DNA of 64,000 nucleotides. It comes from Chiua virens. Taxonomy: Eukaryota; Basidiomycota; Agaricomycetes; Boletales; Boletaceae. Under the pieces are notes generated by a model that saw nothing but the letters and a program-made list of their open reading frames with translations, had not been told where the DNA came from and searched no databases. The stretch spans positions 1,798,001 to 1,862,000 of the forward strand of contig JAHNUO010000008.1 in the NCBI GenBank assembly GCA_019787685.1, read 5' to 3'. Of this stretch, positions 25,252 through 37,588 are shown one piece after another. The position numbers and the translations under genes were made by a program. Numbering within the stretch: the stretch's first letter is position 1; every line of letters begins with the position of its first letter.

Positions 25252-27728
25252 ATGGCTACCTCCTCGATGTCCCTCCCCACCGCTGACATCCCCTCCTCAG
25301 ACCCCTCATGGGAAGGCGACAGAATGTTCGTCTCCTCTTGTCCATCTTGTCCCCCTGTTCATCCATCTCCAGGTTCAACATCTACATTTACGATTACTGC
25401 AACAAACGTGGCTTTCGCAAAACTGCCCGCGAACTCCTCGCCGAAGCCGATATACCTGCAGACTCTGCACCCCCCATCAACGCTAAACAGGGCCTCTTAT
25501 TCGAGTACGTCCCATCTCATTTCCCCCCCTTTCCCCTCTCAATTTCACCTCAAGATGGTGGAGCGTCTTTTGGGTTCCTCTTCACTGCCAAGAGCAACGG
25601 CACCGGAACGGAAGACGCCATGGTCTACACTCAGGTCCGTCCACGCTCTCCTCCCACCTCCACCGTCCACCAACCCCCTTTCCAGAACCAAATGCAACAG
25701 GTCAATCTCAGGCAAGGTTCGAGACCGCTTTCTCACCAAATACCTCCGGTCGGTCGCATGATAAATGGTGCGAATGGTTCCCCCCCAAGCCGCCCCCGCA
25801 ATTTCTAAACACTCTTTTAGGTAACACCGCTCAGATGCCTTTCCCGATAGTCGGCGCTGGCCCTCAGCCAAACGGCATCCCTATACCATCATCCACCTCC
25901 ACCTCCGTTGGTCCTAACCCTCCCCAACAAAACTTTACTGCCCTTTTGCCAAGCCAACGACCAACCGCTCCTCAACATCGTCCTCAAAACGGCGTTCATC
26001 CATACCAGTCTCCCACAATTGCCCATTCCCCTCAGAACCCTGGCGCTAATTCTGCTCCAAACCCTCCAAACCCCATGAATCAGCTGGGTCCGTCCCCCCA
26101 CATGGCTCATATGGTTCGCGGCGGCATGCTTCCGCCTAATGCAAATTTGGCCTCGGTTCCGCCCACGCAGACTCCGCCCTTCTCGCAGCTCGCCAGGTCT
26201 CCTAGCCGACCAGGTTCCCCTGGTCAAATGATGCAACCCAGTCCTTCCCTCATGGATCGTCAGACGCCCCATCCTCACGAATCCAACCTCAATGGCGAAC
26301 TTGGTCGTCTCCCTGCGAACGTGGTAAACGCCATCAGACAGGAGCTGGGGATCCACGATAAGGAACCACAGTCGCTTACGTATGAAGAGAAGGTTTTCAT
26401 TTCTACTCTCATTCTTGGTCCCCGCCGTTGACGTGAGTTTTAGAATCGTATCGTCAACTTGGCTCGGCAGCGAAGTTCCGTTAGGAAACCTGGTCCAGGA
26501 GGACCGCAAGGCCCTGCAGGTCCTTCAAATATCGTCCCAGGCATGCAACTTGCTGGTCAACGTTCTGGCCAACCACAGCCACAACAAGGGCCGCCTCAGC
26601 AACAACCACCTCAGCAACTACAGCAATCTCAACAGCAATCTCAACCAACCCGAGTGGTGAAGCGCAATAGCACATCACCAGAAGGAGAGGTACATTTCCG
26701 TTTCTGTTTTGCTTTGTTGATCTGACACTCCAACGTACAGCATGGCCAATTATCAACAACGAGAGTTCTCCCCCCGACAGGAAACGCGTACGGCGTTCGT
26801 CTGTCAGCATGGATCAAGCACCCGGATCCATCGTTGGATACCCTCACCAGCCTCACCAGCCACCACCACAACAGATGATGAACGGTGGCATGATGCGACC
26901 AGGTCCAGGTCCGATATCCGCAGGAATGAATAACTTCCCTGCACACGGTCCTCCAGGAATGACTAATCCCGGTATACCCATGCCTATGGGGGCCGCACAA
27001 ATGCCAGGAAATGCGATGAGTCCCGGCATGGGTCGAGCACCCAACATGATGGGGGTCAGTCCCAGTCCTCTCTGTCGGCCCTCTAAACTGAGAATACTTG
27101 CACTGTCTAGCAAATCCAGTATCACCAAGGCGTACACGCGGTCACGAAAGGCCTTGCGATGGCGAGTCTGCCAGGAGGCGGAGCGGGTACTCCTACTCCC
27201 GGTGATCCTCCTTTCAACCCCGGTCCAGGACAACCTTTCCCTGGCCCACAAAACAATCGCTTGGTACAAAATAAGCCCATGGGGATGATGCCACCGCCTT
27301 CACCCGCAGGTGGTCCCCCGAAGGAGCAGCCGAAGGATGTGAAGCCCGGTCTGAACGGCGCTGAAGGTTCGCCACGAAATCAACAGCTATCTAATCCCGT
27401 AACCGGCGGGCAAGGACCACCAAATCCAGGTGGCGGTCAGCAAGTCAACACGGCCCCTCCAACGCCCAGCGCGACAGGCTCGAGTATCACCGCGCCTTCT
27501 CCGTCTGCTGTCGTCAATGGCACACCAACGCTCAACCCTGCAACGCAACCAACAACATCACTACCCGAAGTCCCCGCCAACTTCCTCACGACAGAGTTTA
27601 TGCAATCTGTGGCCAGCACACTAGACGATTTCGACACACAGGCGCTGTTTAGGCCTGAGGACACGGGGATCAATTTCGAGCAAGATTTCCGTGAGTGGTT
27701 TAATCCAGATGATCTAGATATGAAGTAA
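25252..27728 (+). CDS. LisH-domain transcriptional regulator, SSDP/Flo8-like
   Basis: Start ATG 25252; intron 1 is 25326-25372. It then encodes the LisH dimerisation motif FNIYIYDYCNKRGFRKTARE-LLAEADIPADSAPPINAKQG-LLFE. After an intron comes EWWSVFWVLFTAKSNGTGTE, the W-W-x-V-F-W block that follows LisH in SSDP and Flo8-type proteins. The remaining ~550 residues are low-complexity Pro/Gln/Gly/Asn, with a conserved island LPANVVNAIRQELGIHDKEP and a basic stretch PPDRKRVRRSSVSMDQ that may be nuclear-localising. The C-terminus FLTTEFMQSVASTLDDFDTQ to WFNPDDLDMK (stop 27728) is conserved-looking and acidic, a possible activation or cofactor-binding segment. In yeasts, Flo8 drives adhesion and filamentation genes. 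The frame is disturbed at 25577-25578 (extra C) and near 26767-26772 (one C short). Confidence 0.7.
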
Positions 27729-28484
27729 AGAGGAGAGGGAGTGAGTGAGGAATGAAAGGGGAATCGGAAGGAATGGAGGAGGAAGGAAGGAAGGAAAGGA
27801 TCGAGATGTAGGAAAGGAGAGGGTTTCGTGGAATTGACCGTCCGTCGCATTTTGGGAATATCCACTGTCAGTCCGATTTTTTTTCCCTCTTTGTTTCATT
27901 GTTCTGTGTCTGCGTGTTGTTTTTCTATTCCGCTTTGCCCCGCTCCATCTGTCTGATGTAGATACGTACCTTTGACACCCCTCGGCTTCGCTGCGTGTTC
28001 CGTTTCCTTTCATCAGCCCACCTTTGCGGAATGTCGTCTTCTGATTGATTCCTTTTTCCTACCCTATTTATAGTCAACGAAAGCTGTCTCGCATCTTCGC
28101 TGGCAGTGAGTCAATGATGTGTCTTGGCAACTCCTGGTGACCACTCTTTTAGCGTTTTTCATTAGATAGCCTAATTCTTTTCTGCCCGCTGCTTCTTTGC
28201 CTCTTCTATTGTGTTACTCCCTCGCTGTTTGTTGACTCGTTCCTTCTTTTTGGTGCCCCATCTATCTGCATGTATGACTAAAATACTATAATCTTTCGTC
28301 TTGTCCCAGTCGATCTGTCTTTGGAAGACCTTGGCCGTTAAATTGTGCGACATGGACATTTTGAGATGAAAAGCGTGCTACAGCAAAGGACGGAAGAAGG
28401 ACGAAGAGAAATAAAAGCGACGATAAGTTAATCGTATATATACTCGTGACATCACATCGTGAACAGTGAACATGCAACACGAAC
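27729..28484. other. Convergent 3' intergenic region
   Basis: The 3' flanks of the LisH gene and of the vezatin-like gene meet here. A purine-rich run (27730-27830) and T-rich runs follow. No gene was recognised. Confidence 0.45.
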
Positions 28485-31274
28485 CTACAACCCGGGCCAT
28501 GACACGGCCTCCCCATCGACGTCGTCGATCGTGCGCGATACGGAGACGACCGTCATCTGCGACGCGGTCAACTTGCGCCGTCGCTCGCCCACTTTCCAAA
28601 TCACGTCCTTGAGTCTCTGTACGACGTCTCCGCTTGGGCCCCACCCGTGTGCCCGTCCGCCGTCAGCCGCAGCCGGGTCCTCTGCCTCCCTCGCAGCCCT
28701 CGCCAGTTGAATCCGTTCCTCTCGCGACAGCGTACTCCGCGCACGCGTCAACGTCCCGACGATGACATCGGCTTCAAACACCTGTTCGATCCCAGGCGGG
28801 GGAAGGTGTACTGCGGACGTGTCGGGAAGGTGTTCCAATACGTCGTCCACCGTACCAACGAGGTCGTCCCGATCAACGATGACGACAGGACTCGGTGGTG
28901 GGTGCTAGTGGGTCGTCCTTTGATTCGATAGGGTGAGACGCGGTGTGTTCACCGGGGTCTCCGAGAGGCGCGTCGTCGTCTGTCGAGGGCGTCGTTGGCG
29001 CAACGATACGCACCAGTCGTTCGCGCCCGCGTTCGCATTCCCGCAGTGCGAGCCCGAGCTCGCGGCGGAGTCGCTCGTACGCCTGGATCGCGGGGTGCTC
29101 CGACTCGCTCAACGCAGTCATCGTGGGCAGGACGTCGCCCGAGGATGACGTCGAGGGATGGGAGGAGTGCCCGGGGGAATGGACGTGGTCTTCCTTGAGG
29201 GACGCGGTGCAGTGTTCGAGGTGCTCCCGAGCGTCGTTGAGCGCGGATGAGATCGCGCTAACATGCGCCGCGAACCTGGAGAGGTGGGATGGCGTCGGCG
29301 CGAACGAGACGATCTGCTCGATTGCATGGGAAAGTGGGAGCCGTGAGGGTGGGGGCGAGGCGAGCGAACTGGGGGTGTTGGTGCCGGAGGCGCTCTCGCT
29401 GGGGATGTCGTCCACGTCGAGGCGGTGCTCCTCGACGTCGTCCAGTGTCTCCGAAAGTCGTGACGACGCGTCGATGAGCGTCGACGTCAGCAGGCTCATC
29501 ACGGCTCGTACGTCCTCCCAATACACCTCATCCTCGTCATCCTCGAAGCGTAATGCCAATAGGTGTGAGCATGCGAATCGTTTCGATGCCAATGGCATTC
29601 TGCAGCGACTGGCGCAATGATGAGAGCGAAAACGGATGGCGTGTTGTGTGCATGCTAGGTGTACTTGGACCCTGGAGACATGGTGGTTCGGCGTTTTGCC
29701 ACACTGCCTCGTGAAAAGGGCACTGCGCTGCGAGAGTTCGAGCGCACGCAGACCTCCGCCGACGCGTTTCCGGTAGAGGTTCAATGCGGCTGCACCAAAC
29801 GTATGCTCTTCTTCATCCTCCTCTGCCAAGGACGATTCCGCTGTCACCATTCCTTCTTCTTCGGATACGTCTGCGAGGAGCTGCGATGGCGTCGACAGCG
29901 TGTTGGGTGATCGAGTTCGGGCTGGAGAAGGTGAGGCGGTCCCTAACAAGGCACTCAGATCGGATCTTCGTCTCTTTTTCCGCTCCACAAGTTGGAACGC
30001 GGGTGGAGTCCCCGCGAGGGCGAGTGAAGCATATGATCCATTCCACGTCGACCGCTTCCTCGTGCGATCGCCTAGAGGAGACGTGCGTGGTGGCGAACCT
30101 GGGTGGGAGAGCGGTCGATGGGAGTCACTGCTACGACTAAACGTCGATTTTATGGGCGATGGTGGTGCATACATCTCCGCAAGTTGTGATAGTTCAGTGG
30201 GTGATGTGATGGCAGCAAGGAGCTGACGGACGTTGTCGCATTGTGTTTGAGTTGTCAGAAGGGACGTGGACAGAGCGAGTTGAAGGGAGGAAGATGGTGT
30301 TGATGGAGATTTGGGACCGTGAAATATACTGCAGGAAATCGATAGATGAGGCATAGGAGATGGGAATTGAATAGTTCTCACCCTTGCTCTTCATTCTCCA
30401 ATAATGTCAAGGTATCGTTGACCACAGAGTCCCAAAGTTGGCCAGCAGAGATTAAGTGTTGTAAGGCTAGTAAAGACTTGAAACATCATCGTTAAGTCAG
30501 CAGGTCGGGAAAGAAAAGAATGGCGCACAGGTGTCATGACATCAGGTTTAGGGTGTATATCCCGTCTGTGGATATATATATAGTACATGGTAGCAGCAGC
30601 CAACAGAAATGCGAAAAAGTAAAATCGAGCACTCAGAGCAACAACGGCAATTGTGAACGACAACGTCAGCGGCCAAAGGGGAGTTTCGAATTCAGGAGGC
30701 ATGGAAAGCGAGGGGGTGTCGGTCACGGTGCTTTCTGCAACACTTGCGGTTCTGCTGTGACCGACTGAAAGTTTTCCAGGTAATGGCGGGGACAAGCTCC
30801 GTCTGTGCGATTCCATGGGTGTGGCGGGGAATGTGGGCGAGAGCAAGGAGGACGAGATGACGCCATACTTGAACCGTTCCGCGAACGCTTTGGCACGTAG
30901 GGACGCGGGGTCTGAGGAGAAGAGCGAACTGATGGACTGCATTACATTGCAGGAACGAAGAAAATCAAACGGAAAGAGCATGAGAATATATACGCACGGT
31001 GTTATGGATACACACGCGAGTGCTCACCTCAAGCGCGCCAAAAATAAGAAAACACAGTTTCTCCATGCTCTCGGCGTGTTTGAAGACGGATGGATGGCCC
31101 GTTGAATGGGGCTGGAGTAAAAGTTCTGCTAAACCTCCGGGCATGAGCTCAGAGACTTCGCCGGAGTCTGCAGCATGGGATGGGCGTGTAAGGTGCAAAA
31201 AGGGGGGTAATACAAGAGAGCTTGCCTTGCAGATACTCCTCGAGTGGATGTCCGTCAAATACCGGTTGTGCCAT
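28485..31274 (-). CDS. Vezatin/Inp2-like myosin-binding membrane protein
   Basis: Start ATG 31274 encodes [16 protein letters not shown], a GC-AG intron (31168-31225), then [20 protein letters not shown] and [14 protein letters not shown], intron, [21 protein letters not shown] hydrophobic region ([20 protein letters not shown], then [17 protein letters not shown]) forms one or two membrane segments. [20 protein letters not shown] follows, then [38 protein letters not shown], long acidic low-complexity stretches and a conserved tail [20 protein letters not shown] to [15 protein letters not shown], stop 28485. The membrane pair followed by the LWDSVVN block is that of vezatin-type 'myosin-binding motif of peroxisomes' proteins; yeast Inp2 is the peroxisomal receptor for myosin V in organelle inheritance. 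Single-base excesses near 30452-30455 and 28888-28889 split the frame. Confidence 0.6.
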
Positions 31275-31646
31275 TGGAATGACTTGAGGATGCAGTGTCA
31301 CGGTACACTGCCCAGTACTCGTGACGCGTCGTGACGGTGACAAAAGAAAGTAGCCCTCCGAGAGTCTGAGACTAACAGTTCGGGCTATGAAGGATGCTGG
31401 ATTATGTAATTCATGCAATCTCTCTCAGGCACTCGTCCTTGGCCGATCCGACGCACAGCAAACATTGTCGTCGATCCCACTAGCGTCTCAGTCTATTTTG
31501 ACGCTCAAGACATGCATGACCACAACTTCAAGTTCGCTAGGAGGGGTCACATGAACCCATGGACCGGTCGCCAAGGTGGCCCATTCGCGTGAGTCAAGAA
31601 GGGTCACATTCGTTCCTTGTGTGACGCTCTACAGATCTAGATAGTG
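31275..31646. other. Intergenic, promoter side of vezatin-like gene
   Basis: This contains the promoter of the vezatin-like gene and the 3' flank of pyridoxal kinase. Nothing else was seen. Confidence 0.4.
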
Positions 31647-33073
31647 TCAATTCAAATCATCCCAGAATCCTTCCCAGAGTGACATCTTTGTCACTCCATC
31701 CCACTCTTTGCGACGAAAGATATACTGTCCTTGGATAATCCTCAGCTCCCTGCTCTTCATTCTCTTATTTTTCCGATCAGGCTCGCGAGCGTCTAACTCG
31801 TCATCTGTGGAAGGGAGAGATAGCGTGGATGCAGACTCGTGCGTGAGGGTAAGAATGGCATGTGTTTTGGAAAGTGCATGAGAGGCAGCATAAGCGAGTG
31901 GTGGCAGCGATTTCGAAACGGTTGAAGATGGCTCGGTTGCGCTCTTTGGAGGGGAATGGAAATGACCTAGAAGAAGAGCCGAGAAGAGATCTCCAACGCC
32001 AGAAAATAACCTGGTAAAAGCTCAACGCAACCTGCATACACGGTAGATAATGTCCCTTTCTCCATATCATCATTGTCATTGACAGAAGATGCTATGCAGA
32101 TGAGGTACGATCGTTCGTCATCCATCGACCCATTTGGTTGCATAGGGGGGTGGAGGTAGGAAGGGAGCACAGCGGAAATCTTGGACAGCGGAATGGAAGA
32201 TATGACCACGTTGGGGACGTGGTATAGGGTGTGCAATCTTCGTAAAGAAGCACGCAGTGAAGCAAGATCAGTGAGCGACACTCCAGCGAGTACTCTGATG
32301 CACGATCGGTCATCTAGAATTGGCGAATACGAATATGAGACATACTCGGCTTCGAACCAATTCGGAGTGATGATGTTTGCCAATGGAAGCATTTGACGGT
32401 ATACCGATATGCATGTTTCCGACACGTAAAGTTTCCCAGAGTCACCAAGTACGGCTGAAAATTGAGATTCGTTCCAGCGCGGAACAACTCTATAGACGGA
32501 GTACTCACGATCAAGGAGATAAACGAGGTTTGGGTGGGAACTCTTGAGCTTCTTGACTAGCTCGTGAACTATGGCTAGTGACTCTGCATTGGGGACGTAG
32601 CCTGTGAGAAGCCGGTCGGGTACAAGTACGCCGGATTGTTGCATCGAGTCAAGTATACAAGTGAGTTCTTCAGCGCTTGTCTTGGTACCTCCGAAGCGGC
32701 CATAGCCTGTGAATGAGATCAGTTGGTAATTCTATACCCAACTCAACGAGTCGTCCTCACCGGTATGATTCGAAAAGTTGACGGTACTCACGAACTGCGA
32801 GGCGAGATGTCAATAGCACACGGCAAACCACGGAGCATACACTGAGCACTTACATCAACGTCGTAACCCATGCATTGTAGAGGGAATACTGCTGCTTTTC
32901 CACCCACATATCCGAACGCAACATGCGATTGTATGCTCAAGACTCTATCGCTCGCAAAAAAAAGTGAGCGCGTCGCAAGTAAGTCACCCGTGAGCATACC
33001 TGCAGGGTACTGTCAACGGACATCCTCCGAGTCCGTTTTCTTCACGATCCTCGTCCTTCGGCTGAATAGTCAT
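31647..33073 (-). CDS. BUD16: Pyridoxal kinase
   Basis: Phosphorylates pyridoxal, pyridoxine and pyridoxamine with ATP in the vitamin B6 salvage pathway; cytosolic. Start ATG 33073 ([15 protein letters not shown]). After an intron: [30 protein letters not shown], intron, [10 protein letters not shown], intron, [14 protein letters not shown], then [20 protein letters not shown] and LVYLLD, intron, [13 protein letters not shown] (the D-P-V-x-G-D metal/phosphate motif). [15 protein letters not shown], intron, [20 protein letters not shown] and [20 protein letters not shown] follow; the G-V-G-D is the catalytic-base motif of the ribokinase fold. The C-terminus ends [12 protein letters not shown] at 31647. 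Length (~380 residues) fits fungal enzymes. One T appears to be missing at about 32013-32016 just before GVGD. It is divergent from the small membrane protein at 33845. Confidence 0.85.
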
Positions 33074-33844
33074 GATCGCAGTGCAACGTCAAAGCTTGTC
33101 AACGACGCGGACGCTCGACTTTCTTCGAAATCTCATAGATCCCGTGGGAACGAAACTCACGGAGTCGCATTCTCGGTCCGCATTAGTCTAACCAATCACT
33201 CTCGATATCTTTGGCGTCTGATAATAACATTTAATTTCTCACGTTCATATGCGCCAACTCACGCAACCTGGAAAAAAGGTGGGTTGAGAAAAGATTAAAC
33301 TTTGCCCGTGATCGATCAAAAACATCGTCGATGTGCTCATTTTTCGGTAGTCAGAAAGGCATACACGCTGGCAAGTCCATTACAATTTAGCTACTCTAAT
33401 AGGCTCACCAACGTCGACAGTTTTATACATGTCGAACAAGAGAAAACTGAGCCCTTGAGGACTGAGTTGTGCGCCTCACTGTTGAATTCGACAATTTCAA
33501 CTGTTTTGCAGTCCCTCCATGGAATGAGTATATGCAAGCCGACTGTCTAATAATGACCGATAGTCGGCTTTCAAATACATCCAAGGAGTGGCTACAGATC
33601 TATAGGTTCGAATTGAGGCGTTTCAGACTGATGACTTCAGAATAACCCCCTATTCAAGCCTACATATTTCGCACATTCGAAGCTCCTTAATCTTTTTCTT
33701 TTTTTCCACATCCTGCTCCCAAGTTTTCGGCGCCACCACCCCAATTGCAAAGTCCCTGAAAACTCAGATCAGCGGTGTTCCCCTGAAATATCTGTCTGCT
33801 CTGCTATTTCTAGCTACTTTGCCAACCAGCGCACCGACGAGCAA
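33074..33844. promoter_or_regulatory. Divergent intergenic / bidirectional promoter region
   Basis: About 770 bp separates the starts of pyridoxal kinase (minus) and the small membrane protein (plus). Pyrimidine-rich text just before 33730 (ctttttcttttttttccac) is typical of fungal promoter tracts. No conserved exon was seen. Confidence 0.4.
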
Positions 33845-34553
33845 ATGCTGGTTCCCAGCAATCTCTTTGCTCGAGATAGTCACGATGCTTCGCCGCTGGG
33901 GTGCCAGCCACTCTCATTTTCTTCCAGTGTGTGCGTCGGGGATCTCATTGCGATAATAGGTATTTCTGATTCCTCTCATTGTCTACCCGTCCTCTGATGT
34001 GTCGCTTTCCTATTTGCAGCGTGCAGCATCGCTGGTCTCGGGTTCATTTTTTGGTCCGTCCACGCGATTCGAAAGATTCGCAATGACCCACTCGATGATC
34101 TGGTCGAAGGTACGCTTCGTCACGGTCTCACTGTCCTTTCTCCGGCGATTCATCTCGGTATTCACAGAGGACCCCAACCATGGAGTCGACCCGTCTACAT
34201 TTGATCACTCTATCCTCGCCCAACAGGGTGTCGCTCAGACGCCCAGCTATCCCGATCGCGTGCGTACTCGGTTGGCCTTGTCTCAGCCTGAGGAGGACTA
34301 CTATAGGTTTACGAATCCTGTCTGCATTGATGTGTACACCGGTCAAGCCCCTATGAAGACTCTTGACACGCCTCGTCGACCTCCACCTGCAGGAGGGCAA
34401 CCTAAGATGACCTATTCACACCGAACAGGTCGTCATGGATCGCTGGTTCGAGGCGGATACGAGCGTTACGATCGGATGTATGGAAATACCTCGAGAAGTG
34501 ATAGCCCCCCGCAAGCGAGGGGTTCACCACCCCGGCATGGTGGTGCCCATTAA
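33845..34553 (+). CDS. Small single-pass membrane protein
   Basis: Start ATG 33845 gives MLVPSNLFARDSHDASPLGC and CQPLSFSSSVCVGDLIAIIA. The segment continues over an intron (33960-34018) into CSIAGLGFIFWSVHAIRKI, which with the previous residues makes one membrane helix. A positively charged flank and DPLDDLVE follow, then an intron (about 34110-34171) and a ~130 residue cytosolic tail with EDPNHGVDPSTFDHSILAQQ, YYRFTNPVCIDVYTG and a Pro/Arg/Gly-rich end, stop 34553. About 190 residues in all. The membrane helix only becomes visible after correct splicing. No known family is recognised; the tail is hydrophilic and probably disordered. Confidence 0.6.
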
Positions 34554-35159
34554 TGTATGGGACCATAGTGGATGTGAATCTGACGATGTACCGTGCATGT
34601 TAAAGTAAGGTCATTGTCCCACCGTGTATGTATGTATACCATGTAGGCTAAAGAATCTTAATACTTGCTATTAATTTAATCGTCATTGTTGAACGACTCA
34701 GCGAGCCATTTTGGTTTGAATCGATATCCCAAATCAAGTGCCAAATGGGCGAAGCTTGAAGTAGCTGGCAAATAGGGGCTCTGCCTGGACGGCCAATGGC
34801 GTCAATTATGGTACAATCCCTGGTTATACCTAAACCCGATCCATGACGTTGCTACGAGCCTTTAGGAAGCGACGTGCGGAGTCGGAACCAAACGTTTCCT
34901 GTAGCCAGATCCCGAGTCTCGCGAGGGTACGCAAAACGGATGGTGTTATACCATTCATTGGCAACATGAAGTGACTTCAACTCCGGGTCGACGAGTCATG
35001 AGACTTGACGCTTTTATCGATCATGATTCACATGGTTACCGAGGTGAGCGCTTGAGCACTGATTGTCAGCCTAGGGTACTATGAGACACAGCAACTCGAG
35101 AAATGCCGTTTTAGGGGCTTCACTGGTAGGCTGATTCGTCGGACCCAATCCTCTCCATC
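34554..35159. other. Intergenic, nothing recognised
   Basis: This is the 3' flank of the small membrane protein and the promoter of the first alpha/beta hydrolase. No exon was found. Confidence 0.4.
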
Positions 35160-36041
35160 ATGGCCACGATGTTCGCTTCGACCTGGGGTAACCCGAATTC
35201 CACCAAGCGTGCCTTCCTGGTCCATGGTCTGATAGGCTCGTCTGTAACCATGCGTTATGTCGCACGCGAGTTTGCGTCTCGAGGTAGGCCCGCCTCTTTG
35301 GGACACGTTCTAAGCGCTACTCAAATCAGACTAACTCAGGCTGGTCCGTGACCGCACCCGATCTGCTGGGGCACGGTCAAGCGAGACGTGGGAAAGACTA
35401 TACCATTGCTGCATTGGCAAACGAGCTCCGACCTTACTTTACGCCTGCTGAAAGCAACGATTACCCATACGATGTCGTTGTCGGACATTCCCTGGGAGGT
35501 GTCGTCGCCGCCGCTCTGTTTCCCTATCTCAAGTCCACCCGATCAGTCCACGTCGTCCTCGTCGATCCACCCCTCGAAGTGCCCTTCGAGTTCCACAACA
35601 TTGCCAGACAGAAATTTATGAAAGATCTCAAGAATCCAAAGTCACCTGAAGAGTATCAGCAGGAGGACTCTTCCTGGTCGAGAGAGGCTACGATCTTTAA
35701 ATCGATGAACGTGCGCTTGTGTGAGATCCCTGGCGTGGAAGCCATCATGGAGGTAGGTCTCATCATCGTTGCTGAAACGTTGAAAGCTCGTCCTCACGAG
35801 GCATCACCAGCAAAACCAACCTTGGTCCTTCTCCCACCTATTGTCGACAGTACCAGACAACGTCAAGTTGACCGTACTCGCTGCAGACCCGTCCATGCCT
35901 GACCGATGCGTGACAGAGGAACAGCTGAAGCCGTATCCACATGTGATCACAAAAGTAGTTCGGGGTGCTGGTCATTACATTCAGCACGACTTCCCGCAGG
36001 TCGTTGTAGATGCAGCTCTGGAACAGAACGTAGAGAATTAG
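35160..36041 (+). CDS. Alpha/beta hydrolase, tandem copy 1
   Basis: Three exons (introns 35284-35339 and 35757-35850) give a protein of about 243 residues. It begins MATMFASTWGNPNSTKRAFL with the oxyanion region LVHGLIGSS. Strand/helix WSVTAPDLLGHGQARRGKDY is followed by the nucleophile elbow VVVGHSLGG (Ser at about residue 101). DPPLEVPFEFHNIARQ follows, then the third exon VPDNVKLTVLAADPSM (with the family's late Asp) and the catalytic-His region RGAGHYIQHDFPQVVVDAAL. The fold and motifs are those of small single-domain esterase/epoxide-hydrolase-like enzymes; the substrate is unknown. The compact, uninterrupted frame makes this the best-preserved gene in the window. A close paralogue lies 400 bp downstream in the same direction. 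Confidence 0.75.
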
Positions 36042-36453
36042 GTGTGATTACAGATGGTTGTACACTAGGAGTTGTGTTGCTTGAATTGAGCAGCTCTACT
36101 AGTATGCTTCAAGGCGGCAAGTTCCGGATGAGCACCTGCAACCTCCGCAACTCACCGTCTTTCGTCTATTCATATTTATCTTTGATCACCGGAGATGCTG
36201 CGCGTCCGTTGCGTACCTCGTTTCCCGGTGGCCATCATTATCAATGCAAGACAAGGGATGTTGTCAGGACCATAGGACCAGGCACCAGTCTACGTCTGGA
36301 CCTGGAACTTCACATGCCACGCAAGTTATGTGTTGGTCAAATAATTTTACGATTATTATAAGCGCTCTGCACTGACTTGAATATAAAGTCCCCATTCGGT
36401 TCCCTTGAAACGCCGTTGTATATACTCCACATCAATCACCCTTCAGATCCATC
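36042..36453. other. Intergenic between tandem hydrolases
   Basis: This holds the terminator side of copy 1 and the promoter of copy 2. No coding sequence was seen. Confidence 0.45.
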
Positions 36454-37337
36454 ATGGCTGCGATGTTCGCTTCGACCTGGGGCAACCCAAATGCGCCCAA
36501 GCGTGTTCTCATGCTCCACGGTGTCACGGGCTCATCTACAGCTTGGTATCTGGTTGCGCCCGAATTTGCGTCTCGAGGCAAGTCCCACTTGAACACACCC
36601 GGAGTGTTACTCAAAGTAGACCGACGCAGGCTGTTTTGTGACCGCACCCGATATGCTCGGGCATGGACAAGCGAGACGGGGATCGGATTATACTATTGCG
36701 GCGATGGCAAAGGAGCTCCTGCCGTTTTTGGCGCCCTACTAAAGGCGACGATCACCCATATGATATTGTCATCGGACATTCCCTTGGAGCTCTCGTCGCC
36801 GCTGCCCTTTTACCATATCTCAAGTCCACCCGACCAGTCCATGTCGTCCTCATTGATCCACCCCTCGAAGTGGCTCCTGAACCTCATGCTATGTTCCGAA
36901 AGGATTTCGTGGAGAATGTCACAAATGTGAAGTCACCCGAACAGCATCAGAAGGAAAACCCCTCTTGGTCCCGGGTGGAAACAGTTGTTAGATCGACGAA
37001 CGAGTACTTGTGCGATGCCGCCGCCGTGGCGGCCATCTTGGACGTGGGTCTCTTTGGCCTTAGTGATAAGGATGATAATTCGTGCTGACGAGGCTCGATC
37101 AGCAAAACTTGCCTTGGTCTTTCTCGCATCTGCTGTTGACAGTCCCGGATAACGTCAAAGTGACCGTGCTTGCTGCGGATCCATCCATGGATGATCGATG
37201 CGTGACGGAGGAGGATCTGAAGCCGTATTCGCATGTGATTGCAAAGACAGCTTGGGGTGCGTCTCATCACACTTCCACGCGACACTCCGCGGGCCATCGT
37301 AGAGGTGGCGTTGGAGCAGAGCGAACTGAAGAATTAG
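36454..37337 (+). CDS. Alpha/beta hydrolase, tandem copy 2
   Basis: Paralogue of the preceding gene: MAAMFASTWGNPNAPKRVLM, LHGVTGSSTAWYLVAPEF, then intron 36578-36629 with a GC donor (GAG|gcaagt) at the same place where copy 1 has GT. VTAPDMLGHGQARRGSDYTI follows, then the nucleophile elbow IVIGHSLGALVAAALLPYLK, IDPPLEVAPEPHAMFRKDF, a second intron, and VPDNVKVTVLAADPSMDDRC and CVTEEDLKPYSHVIAK. Two single-base excesses (CCC at 36734-36736, and one between 37258 and 37300) put the middle and the end out of frame. After correction the tail reads PRDTPRAIVEVALEQSELKN, stop 37337. The late region lacks an obvious G-H-Y catalytic His context (it reads GASH), so activity may differ from copy 1. 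Confidence 0.65.
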
Positions 37338-37588
37338 AAATGTCGAGGTGTACAAGTATCTATTGAGAGTTGAGATTGAAATGTTGAATCTTGTATGTCT
37401 TTCGTAGGAATTATCGTGACTGACCCTAGTCGACGGTTTGGATTGACATAAGTACAATCCAGTAGTAGTGTTATTTCGCACATCATTCGAAAAGTCGACT
37501 TGAACTTGAATCCAAAATAGGAATTGGAAGCCACGTGGTTTGGTCCCAACCAGTTGGGGTGTCACGCATAAGGCGTCTTGGACAAGTC

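Noticed and set aside
28873..30381. 502-codon frame as a complete protein
   Set aside because: The frame is one exon set of the vezatin-like gene; conserved exons lie upstream to 31274 and downstream to 28485, joined by introns and one-base corrections.
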